A stretch of DNA of 46,628 bases from Treponema sp. UBA792 (lineage in GTDB: Bacteria > Spirochaetota > Spirochaetia > Treponematales > Treponemataceae). Positions 1 through 7,579 of the stretch are shown here, in pieces. Both the position numbers and the translations under genes were made by a program. The DNA lies in NCBI GenBank assembly GCA_002296965.1, contig DBIW01000029.1, forward strand, positions 62,294-108,921, in the 5' to 3' direction. The notes under the pieces were generated by a model. That model saw nothing but the letters and a program-made list of their open reading frames with translations, was not told the origin of the DNA and searched no databases. Within the stretch, counting starts at the first letter, position 1, and every line of letters begins with the position of its first letter.

Positions 1-3000
1 CGCAACGCCGCAGCAACCTCGCTGTTCTTCCTCAGGCTCTCCTCCACGGACGCGCGCAGCTCCCCGATCCGCGCGGAAATCTCGGCTCCGTATCTCTCTA
101 TGTTCTCGCCGGCCTCCGCGTTCATCTGCTCGAATGCCGCCTTCTCCTTCTGGTCGGCCGCGGCCACAGCCTCGTTGTAAAGCTCATTATATTTCTCCCT
201 GAGGCTGCGAAGCTCCTCGTCAAGCTCCGCCTTTATTCCACGGATCGCACCGGAATTTCCGTCCACATCTTTCTTAAGGAATTCCGTTGTCTCACGGCTC
301 TGCCTGAGGCTTTCATCCAGCGATGACTTAAGCTCCGAAACAGCACCGGCGTAGGAATTCTGAAGCTCAGTTATTTTCCTCTCAGACTCCGAGCTGAACG
401 CATCTATCCGGTCTGAACATCCGGACAGAATTTTTTCCAGTCTGGAGTCGCATTCCGAACGAAGAGTATCAATTCTTTCTATATAACTCCGTCTGATTTC
501 TTCCAGTTTTCCGTCACAGTCACCGTGGAGCGCCTCAAATTTTCCCGCATAATCGCTGTTCAGCGCATCAATTTTTTCCGAGCAGTCAGCCTTCAATTCC
601 GCAAAGCGGTCCATATAATCGGCACGAAGGAGACTCACCTTGTCATCGCAGCCCTTTCTGATTTCATCAAGCTGACCGTCACAGTTTTTCTGTACGGACT
701 CAATGACATCATCGCATTTCTGCTGCAGGGAACCGGCCTTTACATCACATTCAGCGCGGATGTCCTCAAGTTTCCGCTCATATCCGTCCTGAACGGACTT
801 CATCTCATCGGCCACTATTCTCTCAAAATCCTGACGCCGGCTGTCAAGCTCCGAACGTACAGCCCTCACCGCCTCCTGCGTTCCGTCAACGGAAATTTTC
901 GTCTCATCGGCAATAGCCTTCAGCTCCGAGGAAACCGAATCCTTGAGTTCGGAGATTTTCTGCTTCAGCGCCTTTCCGTAGCTGTCGATGTTCTCGCCGG
1001 CATTCTGATTCATCCGCTCAAACGCGGCCTTCTCCTTCTCGTCCGCGGCAGCGACGGCCTGATCAAACAGAGAAGAATAACGTTCCGTCAGTTTCCGCAG
1101 CTCCTCATCAAGCCCGGCTTTTATCTCCTTAATCGCACCGGAATTTCCGTCCACATCCTTATGAAGGAATTCGGCCGTCTCGCTGTTCCTGCGTATGCTG
1201 TCTTCTATTGAATTCCTTATGTCAACAAGTTTTGAATCACATTCATTCTCAAAATCACGGAATTTCTCGTTCATCACCTGCTCAAAATCGCGGCGCTCGT
1301 CATCATATTCCTGTCTGACCTCAGAAAGAGTCTGCTGGGCCTCGACAAGCTTCTGCTTTACGGCTTCCGTGTATTTTCCGATATTCTCGGTGACCTTTGC
1401 GGAAAGCCTGTCGAATACTGCGCGCTCCTTCTGATCGGCGGCCGCAACCGCACTGCAGAAAAGATTGTTGTAACGCTCCTGAAGCTGAGCAAGCTCATTC
1501 TCCAGTTCCGTCTTTACGTCATTAATCGCGGCGGAATTTCCGTCCACATCCCGGCGCAGCGTCTCGGCATCATCAGAATTCCGCCTCAGGCTTTCCTCAA
1601 TCGAGGATTTCAGGGCCGCCATTTTCTCGCCGCAGTCTCCCCTGAAATTCTCAAATTCGGACGACATCTCATGTTCAAATTCGCGCCGGTCATCGTCATA
1701 TTTCTGCTTTGCCTCGGCGAATTCCTGCTGCGCCTCCGCGACCTTCCGTCTGACAGAATCCGCATATTTTCCGATGCTTTCGGACGCGCGGGCGGAAAGC
1801 TGCTCAAACGCGGCCTTCTCCTTCTCGTCCGCGGAATTCACCGCCTCGGAGAACAGGTTCATGTATTTTTCCTGAAGGCGTTTCAGCTCGTCGTCAAGCT
1901 CGATTCTTACAGTCTGAATCGCACCGGAATTTCCGTCCACATCCTTTCTGAGAAATTCAGAAGTCTCTGCGCTGCGCCTCAGGCTCTCGTCAAGCGAGGA
2001 CTGAAGCTCCGCAAGCCGTCCGCTGTATGTGTCCTCAAATTCCCGGAAGCGGCCGTCAATCGAATTCTCAAAAGCCGTCTCCGCATCCTCATATTTAAGC
2101 CTGAGAGCCGAGACCGTGTCCTCCAGAACCGATGCGCGCTCCTCGTATTTCGTCTCGATTGTACGCAGCCGCGGATCATAGGAATTCTCGAACTCATCAA
2201 TCCTGTTCCTGTAGTTTTCGGTCATTCCGTCGATCTGATTCGTGTACATCACGTTCATGCTGTTAAGCTTTTCGGTGCAGTCATTCTCAAGCGACGAAAT
2301 CGCATCCTGAATTTTCAGCTCGAATTCATTCATCCTTGACTCGCTCGAATTCTCAAATCCGCTCATCGCCTGCTCATATTTTCTGGTGATGTCACCGTAT
2401 TCGGAATCGAACTGTGTCCTAAGGTTCTCGATGCGCGCGCTGTTGTCGGAGGTTATTCCCTCGAACGCCTTGGTGTACATCGCGACAAGCTTCTGATAAT
2501 CCGCATTGAATTTCTCGGTCAGCGAGTCAAAATTATTCGTATTGCGCAGACCGACGGAATCCATCTGCTCGTTGTATTTCGCGCTGATTTTTCCGAAATC
2601 CTCATCAAAGCGGGCGGAAATTCTGGCGATTACGCCGTTGTTCTTGTTCGCGATGGAATCAAGCAGCTTTGAATATTTTTCGTGGAGCGAGGTCACCTTG
2701 TCGGAATATGAGTCGGAGAGCGCATTCAGATTCCTGCTGAATTTGTCGCTCATCTCCGAAAGACTTTCCTTTGTCTCCGCATAGACGGAGGAGACGGCAT
2801 CCCGGCATTTTTTTGCGGTCTCGGCGTTATGCGCGGCAAAATCCTTCTCAAGCCCGTCGGAACTGCTCTTTATCTGCGCTGAAATTTTGGAGAATGAGCT
2901 TTCCATTCCCGCACGGGCCTCGTCAACTCTGCGCGCAAGCTCGCCGTCAAGGTAGTCGGTCTGCTCCTTCACCTTTTTCATGTACTGTTCCGCGCGGATC

Positions 3001-3707
3001 TGAGACTGCTGGCTCAGATGCTCAAATGCCGTGTCCTCAAGCGACTTTGCCTTTTCGGAAGCCTCTTCGTACGCGGTCTGAATGTCCCGCCTGATTGAAT
3101 CAAGCGCCTTCTCCGCATCGGAGCGCATTGCGGCAATGTCGGAGTCAAGTTTTTTCGCGCAGTCTTTGTATTCGTCAAGAAGCGCAGCTCCTATAGTCTT
3201 GAGCTGCTCCTCATTATGCTTTGAGAAATTCGCGGAAACCTGAGGAATGCTTTTCTGGAGCGCGTCCACCTTCTGCTGCTCCTGCCGGAGCCTCGCAAAA
3301 AGCGTGTCCACAATTCCGCTCTCCTTATGGACACGGCGCAGATTCTCCTCGACATTCGCGGTCATCTCGTTCAGGTCCGCAAGAACCTTTGAATAGCTGT
3401 TCAGCTGCGAGTCGATGCTCTTCGCCGCCTTCATGCTGCCTTCCAGTTTCTTCGCCTCGTCAGCAAACGTTTCCTGATATCGGGACAGGACCTTGACCGC
3501 GGCGTTCGCCTGGGTCTGGCGGGAATCTATGTCCGTCGCCATCATCTCGAAACTTTTTACGATTTTCTTGTAATATTCATCAAGGTCAGACTGGCGTTTG
3601 TCCATGTAACGTTTCGCCTTGTCTATTGTGTTGTTTCCCTTAGTCAGTTCACGGAAAACGATTGAAATTCCAAGTGAAATTATTGCGGATATGAGTACTG
3701 CGATCAA
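1..3707 (-). CDS. Giant coiled-coil protein, SpiroCoCo-like, C-terminus beyond window
   Basis: An open minus-strand frame runs from 3707 past base 1, giving at least 1235 codons, so the C-terminus is missing. The chosen start is TTG at 3707: an in-frame TAG lies two codons upstream and GGAG sits 9 nt before it. It keeps an N-terminal membrane segment (residues about 2-18, LIAVLISAIISLGISIVF); the next in-frame ATG would remove it. The rest is charged, nearly proline-free and strongly helical. Three tandem 131-residue modules, each with a DVDGNS motif, occur near bases 1999 to 821 and a fourth starts near 325. Between them is an 11-residue repeat array with recurring cysteines. It lies 85 nt behind the HAD gene. 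Spirochete proteins of this type are annotated as SpiroCoCo coiled-coil proteins; a structural or filament role is inference. GAA/GAG-rich composition makes the name safer than any function. Confidence 0.85.
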   Translation of the reverse strand, partial: MIAVLISAIISLGISIVFRELTKGNNTIDKAKRYMDKRQSDLDEYYKKIVKSFEMMATDIDSRQTQANAAVKVLSRYQETFADEAKKLEGSMKAAKSIDSQLNSYSKVLADLNEMTANVEENLRRVHKESGIVDTLFARLRQEQQKVDALQKSIPQVSANFSKHNEEQLKTIGAALLDEYKDCAKKLDSDIAAMRSDAEKALDSIRRDIQTAYEEASEKAKSLEDTAFEHLSQQSQIRAEQYMKKVKEQTDYLDGELARRVDEARAGMESSFSKISAQIKSSSDGLEKDFAAHNAETAKKCRDAVSSVYAETKESLSEMSDKFSRNLNALSDSYSDKVTSLHEKYSKLLDSIANKNNGVIARISARFDEDFGKISAKYNEQMDSVGLRNTNNFDSLTEKFNADYQKLVAMYTKAFEGITSDNSARIENLRTQFDSEYGDITRKYEQAMSGFENSSESRMNEFELKIQDAISSLENDCTEKLNSMNVMYTNQIDGMTENYRNRIDEFENSYDPRLRTIETKYEERASVLEDTVSALRLKYEDAETAFENSIDGRFREFEDTYSGRLAELQSSLDESLRRSAETSEFLRKDVDGNSGAIQTVRIELDDELKRLQEKYMNLFSEAVNSADEKEKAAFEQLSARASESIGKYADSVRRKVAEAQQEFAEAKQKYDDDRREFEHEMSSEFENFRGDCGEKMAALKSSIEESLRRNSDDAETLRRDVDGNSAAINDVKTELENELAQLQERYNNLFCSAVAAADQKERAVFDRLSAKVTENIGKYTEAVKQKLVEAQQTLSEVRQEYDDERRDFEQVMNEKFRDFENECDSKLVDIRNSIEDSIRRNSETAEFLHKDVDGNSGAIKEIKAGLDEELRKLTERYSSLFDQAVAAADEKEKAAFERMNQNAGENIDSYGKALKQKISELKDSVSSELKAIADETKISVDGTQEAVRAVRSELDSRRQDFERIVADEMKSVQDGYERKLEDIRAECDVKAGSLQQKCDDVIESVQKNCDGQLDEIRKGCDDKVSLLRADYMDRFAELKADCSEKIDALNSDYAGKFEALHGDCDGKLEEIRRSYIERIDTLRSECDSRLEKILSGCSDRIDAFSSESERKITELQNSYAGAVSELKSSLDESLRQSRETTEFLKKDVDGNSGAIRGIKAELDEELRSLREKYNELYNEAVAAADQKEKAAFEQMNAEAGENIERYGAEISARIGELRASVEESLRKNSEVAAAL
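821..1999 (-). repeat. Three tandem 393-nt modules inside the coiled-coil gene
   Basis: The string CGGAATTTCCGTCCACATC recurs at 1139, 1532 and 1925, exactly 393 nt apart, and again at 251 (888 nt from the next copy). A second anchor, reading SLDESLRRS or similar in protein, recurs at 1195, 1588 and 1981 and at 307 with the same spacing. Each unit codes for about 131 residues: a serine/arginine segment, DVDGNSGAI, a KAELDEEL-type helix, then EKEKAAFE. Units have diverged in sequence but not length, so they are old in-frame duplications. Confidence 0.8.
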
Positions 3708-3792
3708 TTTCTATGTCTCCACCCAAAATTATGAATGCCGGTCTCCGGACGAGAGAACTGCCGGAGGCCTCCGAATTTTTCTTATGACTGCC

Positions 3793-4482
3793 TCAGTTCT
3801 CGCCCAGAACAAATTTCTGCAGTTCCAGATATGAGCAGAACGAAATATCCGCCAATTCCGAAGGCCGGCAGAATATTTTTCTTAAAGGAGATATGAACCA
3901 GGCGGACTTCATTCCGGCGCTCTTTGAGCCGACAATATCGTATTTATAGCTGTTGCCGACGTAAAGAATCTGTTCCGGAGGAAGACCGAGCCTGTCCGCA
4001 AGATGCGCGAACGGAACAGGAGAAGGCTTGAGCGCCCCGATGAATTCAGTTCCCAGAACGACATCACAGTAGGGTTTTATTCCCCAGACATCGCCTTTCT
4101 GCTCCGGCGGAAAATCCGAAAGAAGGGCGATTTTAAGTCCGGCCTCCTTGAATTTCCGCACGGTGGCTACAACATCACGGCACGGTTTTATTCTTGAGAA
4201 ATATTTTTCAAGTCCTTTGTAGACAACCGCATCAAGACGGCTGCGGGCCTCTTCCTTTGTACATCTGAGACGTGTGGCCATATCCGCAGCCTGGACATCG
4301 CTGAAATTCTCAACGGCCTCGTTCTGGTGGAGGCGTCTGCGGGTCAGTCCGTATTTCAGAAAAAACTGATTGTGCCGGAGAAAGTGAAAGGCCATCCGCA
4401 CGTTCAGTCTCCAGGCTTTGTAAAGGGTTCCGTCAATATCAAAAGCAACAGCTTTTATCTCGCCAATATTTTCTACAGTCAC
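3793..4482 (-). CDS. HAD-superfamily hydrolase
   Basis: This is a cytoplasmic HAD-fold phosphatase of about 229 aa; the substrate cannot be told. Motif I is FDIDGTLYK near the N-terminus (nucleophile and acid/base Asp), motif II is the Ser in LLSDFP, motif III the Lys in GALKPSP, and motif IV follows as YVGNSYKYDIVGSKSAG. The helical cap lies between motifs I and II. The start is taken as GTG at 4482 because AAGG lies 7 nt upstream; an alternative TTG at 4497 would add five residues and lacks a ribosome site. It has its own promoter and is followed 85 nt later by the giant coiled-coil gene on the same strand, with no terminator seen between them. The family includes phosphoglycolate phosphatase and pyrophosphatase types, so a more specific name would be a guess. 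Confidence 0.85.
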   Translation of the reverse strand: MTVENIGEIKAVAFDIDGTLYKAWRLNVRMAFHFLRHNQFFLKYGLTRRRLHQNEAVENFSDVQAADMATRLRCTKEEARSRLDAVVYKGLEKYFSRIKPCRDVVATVRKFKEAGLKIALLSDFPPEQKGDVWGIKPYCDVVLGTEFIGALKPSPVPFAHLADRLGLPPEQILYVGNSYKYDIVGSKSAGMKSAWFISPLRKIFCRPSELADISFCSYLELQKFVLGEN

Positions 4483-4571
4483 GATTTTACCTTGCAAGGG
4501 AATGTCGGCATCTCCAGATCCGGCTGACCGCCATAGGCATGGAAAAAAAATGCCGCCGGTTATTCCGTTCT

Positions 4572-4600
4572 ATTATACAATAAAAACGTCAATGCGTCAG
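4572..4600 (-). promoter_or_regulatory. Sigma-70-type promoter for the HAD gene
   Basis: On the minus strand a perfect TATAAT (4577-4572) lies 17 bp downstream of CTGACG (4600-4595, four of six matches to TTGACA). It leaves a leader of roughly 85 nt before the GTG start at 4482. Predicted from sequence only. Confidence 0.6.
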
Positions 4601-4636
4601 TATAAATCGTGAATATGAATAGGGATTTTTGCTTAA

Positions 4637-4665
4637 TTGCAGAACAGTCCCCTATATGATATTAT
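4637..4665 (+). promoter_or_regulatory. Candidate promoter placed next to the response-regulator ATG
   Basis: TTGCAG (4637-4642) is followed after 17 bp by TATTAT (4660-4665, five of six). Transcription from it would start about 3-4 nt before the ATG at 4676, which has no Shine-Dalgarno sequence. The -35 match is weak (three of six), so this is tentative. Confidence 0.4.
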
Positions 4666-4675
4666 GCCCCTTGCG

Positions 4676-5917
4676 ATGAAAAAGGTTCTGATTATAGACA
4701 GTCATCCGCTGTTCAGGGAATATCTGCGCCAGAAACTGACTGCGGATCAGATTGATGTTGTGCTCACCCAGGGCAACAGAGACTACTACACAAAGATGAT
4801 TTCCGCCATGCCGAATCTGATTGTGCTGGACATGGCAGATGACAACATAACGGAAATGGAATTCCTTGAGAAAAAAGCCGCCGACCCGAATTCCGTGGAC
4901 ATTCCGGTAATCGTGACAGGACCTTCAGCAGAACGTTCGGCAATCGGGGGAATGGCCCGTTACGGCGTGATAAAATATTTCGCGAAACCGATACAGTTCG
5001 ACATTTTTTTCGAGGCAATCGGAAACGTCCTGCACCACACGCTCTCACTTGACACAACCCAGTGCGTCCTTGACATACATAAAAACGGCGACATGATTTT
5101 TATAGAACTGGCAAAAGGGCTGAACCGCGAGAAAATCGCACTGATGAAATACAAGCTGAGCGAAATGATTGAGGGTGCAGAAATCGAATCACCCAAAATA
5201 ATAATCATGCTGTCAAACCTTGAGCTTTCATTCATTGACGGCTACAACCTTGAATTCCTTATCGACAACATAATGAGCTGTCCGCACGTAAAACCAAAGA
5301 ACGTGAAAATTCTCTCGTTCAGCTCATTTGTACGGGAATTCATTGACGGACACCAGAAATACAAGGATACGGAAGTCTGCTCCAATCTGCCGCGCATACT
5401 GAACAAACTTGTCGAGACGACGGCGACGGCAAGCGTATCGGACATAATAACGGACAGAATTCTCACATCGTCATATATGGAAAATTCCGGCTCGGTGGAG
5501 ACAAGATTCCATTCCGATGCCGGCGGCGAGGAGAAATCCGCCGTAAAGGACGACGGAACCGTTCTGAACGTGGCCATAATAGATGCGAATCCGTCCTCTC
5601 TTGAGGAAAGCGCATCGGTGTTCACGGCGGCCGGAGCAAAATGCACGGGATACACATCGGGGCAGACGTTCATGTCCGGATACAGCGAGGGAAAATTCAG
5701 CCTTGTCCTTCTTGATGTGATGATTTCCGACGGGACAGGCTTTGACATACTGGATTTCCTCCGCTCGGAGCCGGGCTCACCGCCGGTCGTGGTATATTCG
5801 CAGAGCCTGCAGAAGGACACGATAATAAGAGCGTTAAGCTCCGGAGCAAAAAGCTACATCTCAAAACCGCAGAAACCTGCGGTGCTTCTGCGCAAGGCGA
5901 TAAACGCCCTCGGATGA
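4676..5917 (+). CDS. Response regulator with two receiver domains and a central STAS-like domain
   Basis: A 413-aa cytoplasmic signalling protein with no DNA-binding or catalytic output domain visible. REC1 covers about residues 1-115: acidic D8 (IIDSHP), phosphoacceptor D52 (LIVLDMAD), T81 and K104 (YFAKP). Residues about 125-245 have alternating strands and helices resembling STAS/anti-sigma-antagonist folds. REC2 covers about 297-413: IIDANP, phosphoacceptor near D347 (LVLLDVM) and K397 (YISKP). In both receivers the second residue of the usual acidic pair is replaced (Ser and Ala). The start ATG at 4676 begins the first receiver strand directly; upstream ATG 4664 or TTG 4637 are alternatives, none with a convincing ribosome site. 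No histidine kinase gene is nearby. The PHP phosphatase gene begins 21 nt after the stop, so the two are probably co-transcribed. Confidence 0.85.
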   Translation: MKKVLIIDSHPLFREYLRQKLTADQIDVVLTQGNRDYYTKMISAMPNLIVLDMADDNITEMEFLEKKAADPNSVDIPVIVTGPSAERSAIGGMARYGVIKYFAKPIQFDIFFEAIGNVLHHTLSLDTTQCVLDIHKNGDMIFIELAKGLNREKIALMKYKLSEMIEGAEIESPKIIIMLSNLELSFIDGYNLEFLIDNIMSCPHVKPKNVKILSFSSFVREFIDGHQKYKDTEVCSNLPRILNKLVETTATASVSDIITDRILTSSYMENSGSVETRFHSDAGGEEKSAVKDDGTVLNVAIIDANPSSLEESASVFTAAGAKCTGYTSGQTFMSGYSEGKFSLVLLDVMISDGTGFDILDFLRSEPGSPPVVVYSQSLQKDTIIRALSSGAKSYISKPQKPAVLLRKAINALG

Positions 5918-5938
5918 CGGGTTCAGGAAATGGATTCA

Positions 5939-6778
5939 ATGCAGAAAATAAATTTCCACACGCACACCACTTTCTGCGACGGAAAGGATACGCCGGAGCG
6001 GATGGCTCAGGCCGCTTTTGCCAAAGGATTCTCGGTTCTGGGATTTTCCGGACACAGCATGTTTCCGTTCGCCGCAAAATGGCATATCGCGCCACGTGAA
6101 CATCAGGCTTATGTCAGCAGCATCAGAAAAATCGCGGCTGACTATGAAGGCCGGATGTCCATAAAATGCGGATTCGAGGCGGATTATGTGCGTGGAATCT
6201 GCATTCCGGACAAGGAATTCTACAGCGAGCTTTCTCCGGATTTTCTGATAGGATCGGTTCATTACGTCGTCACAGAAAAAGGGCATTATTCGGTGGACTC
6301 AAGTGCGGAACGTGTCAGCCGGGGTCTCGAAATTCTGTACAGAAATGACGGAAAGCAGGCTGTCCAGGATTATTTTGAGGCCCAGAGATTCATGCTTGCG
6401 CACGGAAATTTTGAGATCTGGGGTCATCCCGATTTAATCAGAAAGAGGAACGGAATTCTTCATTTTTTCGATGAGAACGAAAATTGGTACAGGGAGGAGC
6501 TGCGGCTTACGGCAAAGGCTGCCGCGGCGGCCGGAGTCATAGCGGAAATAAACACGGGAGCAATAGCGCGCGGCGCGATGGATGCTCTCTATCCGTCGGA
6601 TGAATTTCTCAAGATAATACATGACGAGGGAATTCCTGTCATGATTAATTCAGACGCCCATTCGGCGGACGGCCTTGACTGCGCGTTTGACCGCGCGAAA
6701 AAAGCCGCATTACGCGCAGGCTACACCGAGACGGTATGGCCTGACGGCGGAAAAATAAAAACGGTAAGAATCGTCTAA
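5939..6778 (+). CDS. PHP-domain histidinol-phosphatase-like phosphoesterase
   Basis: A 279-aa metal-dependent phosphoesterase of the PHP fold, HisK type. The N-terminal NFHTHTTFCDG supplies the HxH metal ligands. Further metal-binding histidines are seen in FSGHSMFPF, GSVHYV and WGHPDLIRK, and the C-terminal ligand pair in INSDAHSAD. In the HisK family the reaction is histidinol phosphate to histidinol, but related proteins act on other phosphate esters and no his gene is in this window, so the substrate is open. The start is put at ATG 5939, with AGGAA 9 nt upstream; the ATG at 5930 abuts that ribosome site and is less likely. The gene follows the double-receiver regulator by 21 nt and ends convergently with the DksA-type gene, the two stop codons overlapping by 4 bp. 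Confidence 0.85.
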   Translation: MQKINFHTHTTFCDGKDTPERMAQAAFAKGFSVLGFSGHSMFPFAAKWHIAPREHQAYVSSIRKIAADYEGRMSIKCGFEADYVRGICIPDKEFYSELSPDFLIGSVHYVVTEKGHYSVDSSAERVSRGLEILYRNDGKQAVQDYFEAQRFMLAHGNFEIWGHPDLIRKRNGILHFFDENENWYREELRLTAKAAAAAGVIAEINTGAIARGAMDALYPSDEFLKIIHDEGIPVMINSDAHSADGLDCAFDRAKKAALRAGYTETVWPDGGKIKTVRIV

Positions 6779-7131
6779 CGGTTTCTCCGCTCCTCCTCAC
6801 TGGCGCAGGAAATGCACATGAACGCATACGGAATCGCCTCAAGCCGGGCGACCGGAATCTCCTTGCCGCATTTTACGCAGCGTCCGTATTTCCCCTGATA
6901 AATTCTTTCTATCGCATTGTTTATAAGCTGAAGCCGGCGCGCATCCTGCGCTCCAAGTGACGTAAGAAGGGTTCTGTCTATCGCGTCAGATGCGGCGTCA
7001 ACCTCATCTCCGGATTCTATCGTCTTAACAAGATTTTTCATGTCATCGCTCTGACCTGCAAGCGACTCAAGTATTGTCTGTCTCTGCTCAACAAGCTTAT
7101 TTTTCATCTCGTCGATGAATGACTGTTCCAT
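6775..7131 (-). CDS. DksA/TraR-family zinc-finger protein
   Basis: A 118-aa protein with an N-terminal helical hairpin (about residues 1-75) and a C-terminal C4 zinc finger, CVKCG and CISC, in the usual DksA/TraR arrangement. Family members bind in the secondary channel of RNA polymerase and tune transcription of stable RNA and biosynthetic genes, often with ppGpp. The helical part carries acidic residues (SGDEVDAASDAIDRT) equivalent to the DksA tip region. The start is ATG 7131, preceded by GGGAG with 9 nt spacing; an upstream start at 7164 would add MGMLAQRELKI and looks spurious. It diverges from infA and converges with the PHP gene with a 4-bp stop overlap. General DksA versus a smaller TraR-like factor cannot be decided from sequence alone. 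Confidence 0.9.
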   Translation of the reverse strand: MEQSFIDEMKNKLVEQRQTILESLAGQSDDMKNLVKTIESGDEVDAASDAIDRTLLTSLGAQDARRLQLINNAIERIYQGKYGRCVKCGKEIPVARLEAIPYAFMCISCASEEERRNR

Positions 7132-7152
7132 TATTTTCAGCTCCCGTTGCGC

Positions 7153-7168
7153 CAACATACCCATGTTG
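7153..7168. promoter_or_regulatory. Perfect 6-bp inverted repeat between dksA-like gene and infA
   Basis: CAACAT and ATGTTG are separated by ACCC. The right arm overlaps the -35 hexamer of the predicted infA promoter, and the whole element lies in the leader of the divergent DksA-type gene. It may be an operator or a leader hairpin; nothing identifies a binding protein. Confidence 0.35.
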
Positions 7169-7194
7169 ACAAATTAAGATGTTTTGTACATATT
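7166..7194 (+). promoter_or_regulatory. Sigma-70-type promoter for infA-tyrS
   Basis: A perfect TTGACA (7166-7171) is followed after 17 bp by CATATT (7189-7194, four of six). The downstream 100 bp are very AT-rich before the infA start, leaving a leader of about 100 nt. Alternative -10-like strings lie nearer to infA, so the exact start site is uncertain. Confidence 0.5.
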
Positions 7195-7300
7195 AATATA
7201 AGTGCAAAATATCAAAAAAACAACTTTTTATTTATTTTTTGCAGAGCGAATTTGTATATTTTTCTGATTACATAAAATCAGTTGGAGAAAAGGTAGTTAT

Positions 7301-7519
7301 ATGGCAAAAGAAGAAGCTATTGAAGTAGAAGGCGTGGTCAAGGAGGCTCTTCCGAACACGACTTTCCGTGTCGAGCTGAAGAACGGCCACATCATAATGG
7401 CGCATCTTTCAGGCAAAATGAGAAAACATTATATCAGAATTGTTCCGGGCGACAGCGTCAAGGTTGCCCTCTCTCCATACGATTTGAACCGCGGAAGGAT
7501 AATATTCAGACAGAGATAA
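7301..7519 (+). CDS. infA: Translation initiation factor IF-1
   Basis: A 72-aa S1/OB-fold protein, the standard length for IF-1. It binds the ribosomal A site of the 30S subunit during initiation together with IF-2 and IF-3. The sequence follows the family throughout: [13 protein letters not shown] at the start, [23 protein letters not shown] and [18 protein letters not shown] with the usual basic C-terminus. GGAG and AAGG lie just before the ATG at 7301. It precedes tyrS by about 60 nt with no terminator between them, so the two translation genes are probably one transcript. No ribosomal-protein genes surround it, which is common in spirochetes. Confidence 0.97.
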   Translation: MAKEEAIEVEGVVKEALPNTTFRVELKNGHIIMAHLSGKMRKHYIRIVPGDSVKVALSPYDLNRGRIIFRQR

Positions 7520-7579
7520 ATTCTCCGGCTCAGGACTGACGGTCTGCAAAAATAAAAATCCATGAACAGGGAGAAAACA

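Noticed and set aside
821..1999. CRISPR-like array
   Set aside because: The period is 393 nt, repeats are coding and diverged, and there are no spacers.
525..3496. Several plus-strand open frames (525-1211, 1195-1434, 1671-2339, 2506-2784, 2771-3094, 3221-3496)
   Set aside because: They are antisense to the long uninterrupted coiled-coil frame, lack ribosome sites and have no recognisable domain.
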